NCBI GenBank assembly: GCA_021809755.1
Contig: JAJZJZ010000002.1
Coordinates: forward strand, 1 to 64,000
DNA: 64,000 bases
From: Thermoplasmata archaeon
Lineage (GTDB): Archaea; Thermoplasmatota; Thermoplasmata; Thermoplasmatales; Thermoplasmataceae
Direction of reading: 5' to 3'
Shown one piece after another: positions 34,195 through 43,129 of the stretch. The position numbers were made by a program, and so were the translations under genes. The notes under the pieces are model-generated. The model was not told the origin of the DNA and ran no database searches. It saw only the letters and a list, made by a program, of their open reading frames with translations. Numbering within the stretch: position 1 is the first letter of the stretch; every line of letters begins with the position of its first letter.

Positions 34195-34956
34195 TTGGAT
34201 ATCTACGAAAGAGTTCATGAGTATCTGAATCGTCTGGGTTTATCCGTAACTGAACAGATTATGGACAACTATCTGGAAACTGCAAAGAACAAACCGTTCA
34301 TGGAGATTTTCGATCATCTCCTGGAACAGGAGGTGAAGAATCTGAAATCAAAGAAAGTGGAAATGAAATTGAACTATTCAGGTCTTCCCTTCAGGAAGAC
34401 TTTGGAAACATTTGATTTCTCATTTCAACCATCCATTGAGAGGAAGGTTATTGACGATCTCATGACCATGCGGTTCATTCACAATAAGGAGAATGTCGTG
34501 TTTCTGGGACCACCGGGTGTTGGCAAAACACATTTATCTGTTGCACTTGGAATGCAGGCTGCCTTCTCTGATATATCCATATATTATATCACGGCGGTGA
34601 AGCTTGTTCAGATATTGAGAAAGGATTTCCTCTCATCGAAACTGTCATACCGTCTTGCAACCTATGCAAGGTTTCCGTTGATGATAGTTGATGAGATTGG
34701 ATATCTTCCCCTTACAAGAGAAGAATCCAATTTATTCTTCCAGTTTGTTTCATCAAGATATGAGAAGCATTCCACCATATACACCTCAAACAAATCGTTC
34801 TCAGAATGGGGTGAGGTACTTGGCGATTCTGTCATGGCATCTGCTGTCCTTGATCGTATTCTGCATCATTGCAGTGTGGTGAACATAAGAGGAGAATCAT
34901 TCAGACTAAAAGAGAGAAAGAAGTTGGGCAATACAAATATAAGTGAGATGAAATAA
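34195..34956 (+). CDS. istB: IS21 helper ATPase IstB
   Basis: The 253-residue AAA+ protein has the Walker A GPPGVGKT (105-112), Walker B-like LMIVDEIGYLPL (about 160-171) and the IstB C-terminus (SVVNIRGESFRLKERKK). IstB helps IstA assemble on the target. The TTG start follows the istA stop directly. DnaA/DnaC-like ATPases are related, but the pairing with istA settles the identity. Confidence 0.93.
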   Translation: MDIYERVHEYLNRLGLSVTEQIMDNYLETAKNKPFMEIFDHLLEQEVKNLKSKKVEMKLNYSGLPFRKTLETFDFSFQPSIERKVIDDLMTMRFIHNKENVVFLGPPGVGKTHLSVALGMQAAFSDISIYYITAVKLVQILRKDFLSSKLSYRLATYARFPLMIVDEIGYLPLTREESNLFFQFVSSRYEKHSTIYTSNKSFSEWGEVLGDSVMASAVLDRILHHCSVVNIRGESFRLKERKKLGNTNISEMK

Positions 34957-35034
34957 AATGATAGAAAATCTAAATATGAGTGGGGAAATTTATATTGGCG
35001 ATTTTGGGGAATATTCAACTGGCGTTGACAGTTC

Positions 35035-36937
35035 CGGCTGTCAGAAATTTACTCTATAAGAGATTGATACGGGATTCCGTCAGATTCTCCGACAAATATT
35101 CTTCCGGTCAGAAATTTACTCTATAAGAGATTGATACCAGTCGGTGCAGACAAACAACATGAATCCCCTCATAGTCAGAAATTTACTCTATAAGAGATTG
35201 ATACAAAGATAAGGCCGAGGAATCTCATAATAGATCTCTGGTCAGAAATTTACTCTATAAGAGATTGATACAATGCCTTCGAAGATCTGGTCTTTCATAA
35301 TGTGCAGTCAGAAATTTACTCTATAAGAGATTGATACATGAAAAAAGAGGAGGAACCATGAGGCATCTACTAAGTCAGAAATTTACTCTATAAGAGATTG
35401 ATACCCAATCGGTATGTGCTTATTCTCAGTTCCATCCTTCGTCAGAAATTTACTCTATAAGAGATTGATACCTCATAGGATTGACAGCTGCCATAGTGAT
35501 TGATTTGTCAGAAATTTACTCTATAAGAGATTGATACGCACGAAATGCACACCGAAATCGGTATGGAGAAGATGTCAGAAATTTACTCTATAAGAGATTG
35601 ATACATGTAACCATTCAGAAAAGTCATATTCGGTGTTGATGTCAGAAATTTACTCTATAAGAGATTGATACTACCCTCATTTCCCACATCAACGGAAAGC
35701 TTACCATGTCAGAAATTTACTCTATAAGAGATTGATACAAAATTGATGAATAAAAAAATTATGGTGGGGATCAGTCAGAAATTTACTCTATAAGAGATTG
35801 ATACTAAGGGAGATTATAAAGAAGCCATCTTTCTGGGGTTGTCAGAAATTTACTCTATAAGAGATTGATACCGATTCTCCTAACAACTCAATCATTATCT
35901 GATCTAGTCAGAAATTTACTCTATAAGAGATTGATACCAGCTAAAGGCTACAATCCTAAGCGGAACTTTCTTGGTCAGAAATTTACTCTATAAGAGATTG
36001 ATACTCCGGATCACATCCATCATGATTTCTTGTAGATCGGTCAGAAATTTACTCTATAAGAGATTGATACAGGGAGAATGGGCAGCGGTAAATCCACACT
36101 CCTAAGGTCAGAAATTTACTCTATAAGAGATTGATACCTATTACCATTCCTCGTGCATGGAGTTCATAAGGAGTCAGAAATTTACTCTATAAGAGATTGA
36201 TACAAGGGCAGTACATCCATGGTCTTTGATACAGTCGAGGTCAGAAATTTACTCTATAAGAGATTGATACCTAACAGAATACCCAATAAATATAGGAACA
36301 AACGCCGTCAGAAATTTACTCTATAAGAGATTGATACAGGGCAAACACAATTCCCAGGGTGAGGAATACAAGGGTCAGAAATTTACTCTATAAGAGATTG
36401 ATACCAGAGGAAGTGATCTTATCATCGGAAAGTGGCACATGTCAGAAATTTACTCTATAAGAGATTGATACGCACTGCACGGACAAACACCCTATCGCCA
36501 GCCTTAAGTCAGAAATTTACTCTATAAGAGATTGATACGAAACACTTTAAGCTCTTGGGCAGGCTCGAGGAGCAGTCAGAAATTTACTCTATAAGAGATT
36601 GATACTCATCGAATGTCAATTGAAATGACATTTTATGTCCCGTCAGAAATTTACTCTATAAGAGATTGATACATAAGCAGGATACCCAATTGCACAATGA
36701 TCTAAAAGTCAGAAATTTACTCTATAAGAGATTGATACGTGAATGTAACGGAATTTCCAACATCTGTTGGGTGTCAGAAATTTACTCTATAAGAGATTGA
36801 TACCAGAACACTTTCACGGCTGCCGGAAATGCAACTCTGTCAGAAATTTACTCTATAAGAGATTGATACTAGATGAAGCACACCGCATTAAATCGCTCAA
36901 TTCGGGGTCAGAAATTTACTCTATAAGAGATTGATAC
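35035..36937 (+). CRISPR. Main type I-D CRISPR array (29 repeats)
   Basis: Twenty-nine copies of a 31-base repeat (begins GTCAGAAATTTACTC, ends AGAGATTGATAC) start at 35040 and recur every 66-68 bases to 36907-36937. There are 28 complete spacers of about 35-37 bases, plus the right remnant of spacer 1 at 35035-35039. I saw no repeat variant, not even in the last copy, where arrays usually decay. With the isolated copy at 32838 the array once had at least 30 repeats and 29 spacers. The leader is now 2.1 kb away because of the IS21 insertion. Confidence 0.97.
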
Positions 36938-37031
36938 CAGAGTAATCGCCGGTTGATAATTGTGCATTTTTGCCGGAATAAAAATGATCCAGGTCGCCGG
37001 TTTAATTTTGATCCATTTGCTCATCAGTAGA
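36938..37031. other. IS-like end sequence abutting the last CRISPR repeat
   Basis: The sequence has repeated CGCCGG motifs in opposite contexts (AATCGCCGGTTGATAATTG, TTTTTGCCGGAATAAAAATG, GGTCGCCGGTTTAATTTTG) with TGATCC/TTGATCC between them. This resembles the multi-repeat ends of another IS21 subgroup. No gene of such an element is present here. It directly follows a perfect last repeat, so the distal array end may have been lost. Confidence 0.4.
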
Positions 37032-37370
37032 TCAAAAAGCACATCCAGAATTCCTATTTGACTCGACAATAATGGCAACAAAGGACTTGGCTCTAATCAG
37101 TTTTGACGCGATGAATATCCTCATGTTAACAGCTATTATCTTCACTCTGGATACAAAGTTCATTAGAATCCATATGTTGTACAGAAGGATTGCCTGATAG
37201 AAATGTAACTGCCTGAGGTTATGCCTCTTGGATGTTGCTTTTGCAAGGAATTTCCGAATCATGCAATATTGTGTTTCTCTCCCTATCTCTTTCGGTACAG
37301 TTTTAAAATCTTCTTTGGTGGGATGTTCACGTTTGTCACTAAACTCAGTTAAAATTATCATCAGTGTCAA
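37032..37370 (-). pseudogene. Transposase C-terminal fragment (IS4-like DDE type)
   Basis: The 112-codon frame contains RETQYCMIRKFLAKATSKRH followed by LRQLHFYQAILLYNIWILMN. This resembles the C-terminal end of archaeal IS4-type DDE transposases, where the catalytic glutamate segment precedes a conserved LLYNLW helix. The N-terminal part and the other catalytic residues are missing. It is debris between the CRISPR array and hutI. Confidence 0.55.
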
Positions 37371-37426
37371 AAATAAGCTTATCTAAAGAGCTTTCCAGTA
37401 ATTAAAGGGTCGATGATGAATAGAAC

Positions 37427-38647
37427 TCAACTAACTTTCAATCCGCCTCTGTAAACAGAATTCACAATTCCACTTGCCCATTTATAAGGTATTTCACAGG
37501 GGTTATCAACATTTAAAATTAAAAAATTAGCCCTCTTTCCAGGTTCAATGGTTCCCATTCTGTCAATCGCTCCTAAGGATGCAGCAGAATTAATTGTTGC
37601 AGCATTAATCGCCTCGTTACTTGTCATACCACAGTTCTTCACTGCAAGATGAATAGAGAAAAGCATGTTAGGGATAGGCGATAGAGGGGAGCAATCCGTT
37701 CCCAATGCAACAGGAACATTCCTGTCAATGAAGTTTCTAGCATTGGGAAACTTTTCATTAAGTGAAAATGCCGTTATGGGGAGCAAGGTAGCAATTACTC
37801 CATTTCTTTTCATGATTTCAATTCCATTCATATCTGTTTTCAGAAGATGATCTGCAGAAATTATTTTGTGTTTATCGGATAACTTAAGGCATCCAATATT
37901 TGAAATTTCATCTGAATGGATTCTGATTTTAATTCCAAGTTTATCACACGCTTCAAAAAATCTATTGGTCTGTTCAGGGGTAAAGGCGCCTTCATCGCAG
38001 AAGCAATCTCCAAAATCCACCATTCCAGAGATTTCAGGAAGCACCTTTTCAACGACGAAATCTGTGTAATGATCTCCATCAAATTCTGGTGGAATAGAAT
38101 GCATTCCAAGAAAAGTGGTTACGACATCCACAATTTCCATGGATTTCAATTTAACGGCAGCATTCAGAATAGCTCTCTCTGTATCCAGATCCAATCCGTA
38201 ACCGGATTTTACTTCCAAACATGTTACCCCACTTCTTATCTCCTGCTTTATCCTGCTCATGGAATCTTCAAGTATCTGATCAGAAGTTTTTCCTCTCGTG
38301 TCCCTGACAGTTTTCAGGATTCCATTTCCTTTCTTCAGGATATCAACATAAGTCTCTCCTCGTATCCTCTGGTAAAATTCTTCCGTTCTATTTCCTGAAT
38401 ACAGAATATGTGTATGTGAATCTACGAATCCCGGCAGAATCCCCAGGCCGGTGCAATCTATAACTTCTCCATTATTTTCGCTTAGGTAAGATTCAGCCAC
38501 CCTGTTTGGAACAATTGATTTGATATTGCCGTTCTCCTCTATGATCGAGTGTTCATATGTGAGTTCCATATGATCCTGTTCCTTTCCCCTAAGAGGTCCA
38601 TTGGCCTTTGTGGTTACAATAAATTTGGGATTGTAAAACACTTTCAA
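37427..38647 (-). CDS. hutI: Imidazolonepropionase
   Basis: The 406-residue amidohydrolase opens the ring of 4-imidazolone-5-propionate to N-formimino-glutamate, the third step of histidine breakdown. Metal-binding HxH is at His78 and His80 (PGFVDSHTH). Family blocks KSGYGLDLDTE, IRIHSDEIS, SADHLL and ALGTDCSPLSPIPNM follow. No other hut gene is in the window. It is the last gene of a three-gene minus-strand run with tight spacing (10 and 18 bases). Confidence 0.92.
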   Translation of the reverse strand: MKVFYNPKFIVTTKANGPLRGKEQDHMELTYEHSIIEENGNIKSIVPNRVAESYLSENNGEVIDCTGLGILPGFVDSHTHILYSGNRTEEFYQRIRGETYVDILKKGNGILKTVRDTRGKTSDQILEDSMSRIKQEIRSGVTCLEVKSGYGLDLDTERAILNAAVKLKSMEIVDVVTTFLGMHSIPPEFDGDHYTDFVVEKVLPEISGMVDFGDCFCDEGAFTPEQTNRFFEACDKLGIKIRIHSDEISNIGCLKLSDKHKIISADHLLKTDMNGIEIMKRNGVIATLLPITAFSLNEKFPNARNFIDRNVPVALGTDCSPLSPIPNMLFSIHLAVKNCGMTSNEAINAATINSAASLGAIDRMGTIEPGKRANFLILNVDNPCEIPYKWASGIVNSVYRGGLKVS

Positions 38648-38657
38648 AACATCACCA

Positions 38658-39374
38658 TCAAAATATCACTCCTGAAAAATAAGAGAGGAATGTTGCAACA
38701 ACGGATGCAAGAATTGGTACCATGAACGGTATTCGATACATGGAATATTTTCTGTCTCCAAAAACTTTAGTGGAATATTTGACTGGGTTGAGATCTTCCT
38801 TAAACGGGGAATATATGAGGTACATCTTTCCGAAAGTTTTTTTGTTTATCATCCCCACAAAGGGAAACGACAGAGCTGACATGAAACCAAGATTCATTAT
38901 GAGGAGAAAGGAAAGAGGGAATATGGAATTCAGGTCTGAATAATAAGATGCGGCAGATATGGATAATGGTGCAATACTTCCAAGGATTGCAATGATCCCC
39001 TTAATATCACCAATGCCAAAGAGCTTTTCCATATAACCTGCCACAAACATCAGAGAAACAAGGGTAAGTGTGAATCCATAGAAGAATCCAATAAAGAAGA
39101 TCAATACAATCGAAATCAAAAGAAAAACAATTCCCATCAAGAAATAAATGGAAATATCTGTTCTAAGGAAGGTAAAAATAAACACCAATATGAGGAGTAT
39201 AATGAAAATAGATGGAACCGATGCAGCGTAGTCAATCACAGCACCTGTTGCCATAAGAGGAATGAAGAGATACGATTTCACGGACCTCTTCTTTATATCA
39301 GAAACTGATCCTATGAACAGACTCACTAAGGCAACAATGATAATTGCAACCATTTCATAATCATTCAACTGCAT
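38658..39374 (-). CDS. A24-family (GxGD) prepilin/preflagellin peptidase-like membrane protein
   Basis: The 238-residue protein has about seven hydrophobic segments and the two catalytic aspartates of A24 peptidases: Asp26 in GSVSDIKKRSVKSYLF and Asp123 in the GIGD motif (LFGIGDIKGI). Archaeal FlaK and PibD enzymes of this family cut the class III signal peptides of archaellins and pilins. No pilin or archaellin gene is nearby. It lies between the MBL hydrolase and hutI, probably co-transcribed. Confidence 0.8.
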   Translation of the reverse strand: MQLNDYEMVAIIIVALVSLFIGSVSDIKKRSVKSYLFIPLMATGAVIDYAASVPSIFIILLILVFIFTFLRTDISIYFLMGIVFLLISIVLIFFIGFFYGFTLTLVSLMFVAGYMEKLFGIGDIKGIIAILGSIAPLSISAASYYSDLNSIFPLSFLLIMNLGFMSALSFPFVGMINKKTFGKMYLIYSPFKEDLNPVKYSTKVFGDRKYSMYRIPFMVPILASVVATFLSYFSGVIF

Positions 39375-39392
39375 ATTATCAGAACTCCAAAC

Positions 39393-40148
39393 TTACAGTT
39401 CATAGCATGAGGAACCCGTATCCTGAAGAGCGCATTCCATTGAACTGTATTTCATCTTACGGTTGTCCATAAAGGTCTTTACATGATTTAGGGCAAGCTC
39501 GGGGGTATTGTTTTCCCTGCTGATATGCAGAAGAAGAATCTTTGTCTTATTGGAAGCAATCTTTGACAGAGCTTCCCCAGTCTGCTCATTTGAAAGATGC
39601 CCGTATGGTCCAAGTATTCTCTTCTTCAATTTCTCATGATACTTTCCATTCCTGAGCATCTCAACATCATGATTTGATTCCAGGGCAAGAATATCTGAAT
39701 TTGACATTGGCTCGACCAGATCGTCAGGGAAATGTCCCATATCTGAAAACACGGATATCTTCTTCCCTTTGTATTCTATGACATAACCCACAGGATCAAC
39801 GGCATCATGTGGAATCTTGTACGATTTAATCAAAAAATTTCCAATAGCTGTTTCACCATTCATTCGGTAATATTTATCAACATTAAGGGCAAGTGCCGTC
39901 TTTTCCCTGAGATAGATATCAGCCTTAAGTTTCCTTGCAGCTGCATTAATCCCTGAACTATGGTCAGAGTGCTCATGGGTGACAAACACAGAGATATTCC
40001 TTTCAGAAAGACCAAGTTCGTCCATTCTTTTCTGAAATTTTATTGCTGAAATGCCGAAGTCAATGGTAATAATGTCATATTTATCCCAGATAATTGTGCA
40101 GTTTCCTCCACTGCCACTCCTGACAACACAAAACCCGCTTTCAATCAA
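39393..40148 (-). CDS. MBL-fold metallohydrolase (YycJ/WalJ-like)
   Basis: The 251-residue metallo-beta-lactamase-fold protein shows the metal motif THEHSDH (His58, His60, Asp62, His63), an early SGSGGNC loop, the FSDMGH strand and a late LLLHISRENN. It resembles the YycJ/WalJ group, DNA- or nucleotide-directed hydrolases whose exact substrate is not established. It is first in a run with the A24 peptidase and hutI. No signal peptide is present. Confidence 0.82.
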   Translation of the reverse strand: MIESGFCVVRSGSGGNCTIIWDKYDIITIDFGISAIKFQKRMDELGLSERNISVFVTHEHSDHSSGINAAARKLKADIYLREKTALALNVDKYYRMNGETAIGNFLIKSYKIPHDAVDPVGYVIEYKGKKISVFSDMGHFPDDLVEPMSNSDILALESNHDVEMLRNGKYHEKLKKRILGPYGHLSNEQTGEALSKIASNKTKILLLHISRENNTPELALNHVKTFMDNRKMKYSSMECALQDTGSSCYEL

Positions 40149-40273
40149 TATTACACACTATGCAACACACAATAAAATATTATTGTTAAGCATTCACGTT
40201 TCCAGCACAGTCCAAAAAGAGTCATGGGAACAAGTGGAAAAAATTACAATTCTTTGATCATAAGATCCATTAA

Positions 40274-40630
40274 TCATTTCCTCAGGTTACTTATCATTTT
40301 ATTGTAATCATCCTCAGAAATCTCTCCCCTGGCATATCTCTCTTTCACTATCTTTTCGACATCGCTGTAATTATCCCTATGATGATTATCGCTGGAATCT
40401 CTGAACATCTCAAAGAAGAAATATATGAAGAGCAGAACAAAGATCACTGAAACTATTCCAATAATGGGCATAAAAATGATCATTCCGGTATATCCGCTAC
40501 CCATCATTCCATAGGGTCCATAGGATCCATTATATTTGTATCCACCGAATATTGCTGCCAAAGTCGCAACCACTGCCATAAGGACGATTAGTGCCATAAC
40601 AATCCACAAAAACTTTTCCATCTTTTGCAT
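40274..40630 (-). CDS. Small membrane protein with C-terminal SHOCT domain
   Basis: The 118-residue protein has two membrane helices (LWIVMALIVLMAVVATLAAI and a second near residue 55-75) joined by a glycine/tyrosine-rich loop. It ends in a SHOCT motif (VEKIVKERYARGEISEDDYN). SHOCT domains occur at the ends of many small membrane proteins, and their role is unknown. It lies 33 bases after the membrane-bound regulator and is probably in the same transcript. Confidence 0.72.
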   Translation of the reverse strand: MQKMEKFLWIVMALIVLMAVVATLAAIFGGYKYNGSYGPYGMMGSGYTGMIIFMPIIGIVSVIFVLLFIYFFFEMFRDSSDNHHRDNYSDVEKIVKERYARGEISEDDYNKMISNLRK

Positions 40631-40663
40631 GATTTATAATAATGCTGAAACAGTTCATAAGGT

Positions 40664-41182
40664 CTATCTGAAACGTGTTTCATCAAGAACAATTTCATTG
40701 GTAACACCCTTTCTCATTCTCACTATAATTCCCTTATTTTCAAGTGCTGTTAACGCTCTTGAAACGGATGCCTTTGACGTGTTGATTAAGGGAACCATTG
40801 CGCTCTGGAGCATTCTGTTTTCATGCGATTTTAGGAGGTGAATGATATCAAGTTCTGTCTCCGAAAACAATTTCCTGGCTGCTTTTTCATCTATAGAATC
40901 GCCTTCTGAAGATACCTTCTCACCGTAGTTTATTACGACAGGCCTTTTCGCCTGAATATTGTTGATCAAAGATGGCAATATCTTCCTTATACCCTCAATT
41001 GACCCAATTGATATGACAATATTTGCGCTCAATATGAAAAGGAAAAGTAACATCTGGATGCTGTCTATTTTTCCTCCAATATAAACGACAGCAGAAAAAA
41101 TGGCAACAACCACGGCAATTATCATAACTGAAAGAAATAGGGAACCTGATAAGAATACCATTCTCCTTATTTTTTCATCCAT
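40664..41182 (-). CDS. Membrane-anchored winged-helix regulator
   Basis: The 172-residue protein begins with two transmembrane helices (about 8-35 and 42-62). It ends with a winged helix-turn-helix (LFSETELDIIHLLKSHENRM, then INTSKASVSRALTALENKGI). Such proteins are common in Thermoplasmata and are thought to sense membrane or envelope state, but no ligand is known. The downstream SHOCT protein is a plausible target or partner. Confidence 0.75.
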   Translation of the reverse strand: MDEKIRRMVFLSGSLFLSVMIIAVVVAIFSAVVYIGGKIDSIQMLLFLFILSANIVISIGSIEGIRKILPSLINNIQAKRPVVINYGEKVSSEGDSIDEKAARKLFSETELDIIHLLKSHENRMLQSAMVPLINTSKASVSRALTALENKGIIVRMRKGVTNEIVLDETRFR

Positions 41183-41460
41183 GGAACTTCACAATACCAG
41201 TCACGTATAATTGCGACAAGGATACATATCAAAGTGATACATCATTATTGTCCTCAAATCACTTCAAATCAAATCGCTAAAAGACTTCATATATAATTTT
41301 AGAAGGTTGAATGATGCATGCAAGTTTGTTCTGTATCAACGCTTTCCAATGAGAATTAATTGGCGATAGACTGAAATTGATCTACCAGAGAAAATTCTTG
41401 CTCATTTTCTATGGAAAATCAAATTTGTGCAACTTTGAAAGTTGTTTAAAGAGATAAGAT

Positions 41461-42204
41461 TTAATGAGATCGTAAATAATCACTCACTTCCGAAGCTACA
41501 ACGTCAAAGGAAGGCGGGTTCAGCACCAGAGCTGGAATTTCTTTTTCCCACTGGGTTCTAAGCATTTTTATTCTTTTATCTGCCTCATCATAATTATATG
41601 TTTTTTTATAATATTCCATCTTCACAGAAATCAATGAAAAATCCAATACCACATTTTTCTTTATTAGGAAATATATGTCGTAAAGATCCCTCGCCTGTTT
41701 TCTTGTCATAAGTGCCCTGATTTTTTCAGAAAATATCTCTTTCAGATCCATCTCGTTGACCATATATGGTCCCAGATCTCGGTAGATTGGCGTTATGTTA
41801 TAATTTACAGGAGGTAGTAGCACACTTTCCCTTAAACTCACATCTATCCTGATTGTTTGCAAAGAAAGTGGTGTGTGAAACAGAGGGCCACGAATCTTTA
41901 TTACATAATTGATCGATAAATTTCCACTTAATTTTGAATATGAACTCGGATAGAATCTGTTAACTTCAGATAATGCACGTTCAATTTTTTCACCCCTAAA
42001 TGCACCTGATGCTGTAAAATCAAGATCTTCAGAGAATCGGTTAAGACCATAGCATTTTTGGAGTGAAGTTTCTCCCTTGAAGACCAGTTCATTACCAATG
42101 TTTGCATAAATTCTAGAAAGAACAATATGCTGAAGATAATCCTTCTCTTTCTGGTACGCGTTGAATGATATTGGAGTATCGAGAAGCTCCTCTTTACTTA
42201 GCAT
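41461..42204 (-). CDS. AbiEii-type nucleotidyltransferase toxin
   Basis: The 247-residue protein matches AbiEii, the toxin of type IV abortive-infection systems, a nucleotidyltransferase that can modify tRNA. The block NELVFKGETSLQKCYGLNRF and SEDLDFTASG is recognisable, followed by LKEIFSEKIRALMTRKQARDLYDIYFL. The canonical FKGGTSL reads FKGETSL here, replacing a glycine of the nucleotide-binding loop. It overlaps the upstream AbiEi gene by 11 bases, the usual antitoxin-first order. Confidence 0.82.
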   Translation of the reverse strand: MLSKEELLDTPISFNAYQKEKDYLQHIVLSRIYANIGNELVFKGETSLQKCYGLNRFSEDLDFTASGAFRGEKIERALSEVNRFYPSSYSKLSGNLSINYVIKIRGPLFHTPLSLQTIRIDVSLRESVLLPPVNYNITPIYRDLGPYMVNEMDLKEIFSEKIRALMTRKQARDLYDIYFLIKKNVVLDFSLISVKMEYYKKTYNYDEADKRIKMLRTQWEKEIPALVLNPPSFDVVASEVSDYLRSH

Positions 42205-42865
42205 AAGTTACCCTCCATCTTATATCTTTGAACTGACCTTTTCCCCCATAATTAACATATCTCTGAGATCTAAAAACCTTTAATTTTTCGCAATTATATC
42301 CAAATTTTTCAAGGAGGTGTCCAAGTCTGTTGATAATTGCACCTGATTGCATGCGCATGCCGTATTCCGTGAGCCTTTCAAAATTTACTCCATCTTTATT
42401 TTTCAGTACTTCCTCTACCTCACCTATGAATGTGTTAAGATAGAGTGAGTCTATGATAGCTTTTTCAATCGTAGCAATCATACCAAGATCGGACCGTTCA
42501 AACCCGAATATCCTATCTTTGCGAAATCTGATGAATACGATTCTGTTTTGTGCAATGGAAATTGCCCTATGTTGGACAGGGGAAACTACCTGAATTTCTG
42601 CGGGTATCTGAGTTGTTAAACCATGGAGATAAAAAGCTGAAATTAGACTAATATACGAAGGAGAAACAACATGGGAGGCAATTTCTGAAATTTCCACATC
42701 GTCCAGATAGTAAACTCCCTTCTTGATCCTCTTTATATGTTGCATTGTGGAAAGGCGGTTTGACACATACTTCTCGGATTTTCCAAAAATCCTTGCAGCA
42801 TCATGAATACTAAAAATTTTTAAATTCTGATATTTAAGCTGATCAAAGAAATCCTCCTTTTTCAC
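42194..42865 (-). CDS. AbiEi-type antitoxin / transcriptional repressor
   Basis: The 223-residue protein has an N-terminal winged helix (IFSIHDAARIFGKSEKYVSNRL, about 18-40). An AbiEi C-terminal domain follows (SPSYISLISAFYLHGLTTQIP, VVSPVQHRAISI, MIATIEKAIIDSLY). AbiEi proteins bind their own promoter and neutralise AbiEii without direct contact. It is the first gene of the pair. Confidence 0.82.
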   Translation of the reverse strand: MKKEDFFDQLKYQNLKIFSIHDAARIFGKSEKYVSNRLSTMQHIKRIKKGVYYLDDVEISEIASHVVSPSYISLISAFYLHGLTTQIPAEIQVVSPVQHRAISIAQNRIVFIRFRKDRIFGFERSDLGMIATIEKAIIDSLYLNTFIGEVEEVLKNKDGVNFERLTEYGMRMQSGAIINRLGHLLEKFGYNCEKLKVFRSQRYVNYGGKGQFKDIRWRVTYAK

Positions 42866-43129
42866 ATGATAACTATACTTTCGTATGTATTAAGCCATTC
42901 TATTATAGGTGTAACTGTATATGATTATTAATTTGCCATTTCTTGTATGAGCAGTCACCATTATTATCATCTGGTATCTTTCAGTAAACTACCCAAAGCC
43001 CTCATAGGGGACTTGTTGCTGTAAGGGATTTGCGGATCAGGCCCAAATATTCACCGATTGACATTTCATTGTCAAGGCAGGGGAGTTTCTCTCACATCTG
43101 AAACATCGAATATTTCAGTTGATTTATAT
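42866..43129 (-). other. Intergenic stretch between abiE and the P-type ATPase
   Basis: 264 bases with a small dyad around TTGACATTTCATTGTCAA (about 43058-43076) and no ORF. It probably holds the abiE promoter and the ATPase terminator. Confidence 0.35.

Larger units (their letters stand above)
32900..35030 (+). mobile_element. Intact IS21-family element inserted in CRISPR spacer 1 (2131 bp)
   Basis: The element runs from TGTCAATGCCA to TGGCGTTGACA, imperfect inverted ends of about 36 bases with the TG...CA termini of IS21. Several internal copies of an AACGCCAA-type motif lie at each end, as IS21 transposases require. A 4-bp target duplication, GTTC, flanks it (32896-32899 and 35031-35034). 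It carries complete istA and istB genes on the same strand as the cas operon. Confidence 0.93.

Noticed and set aside
34195..34956. DnaA/DnaC-type replication ATPase
   Set aside because: The direct pairing with istA inside matching IS21 ends makes it IstB.
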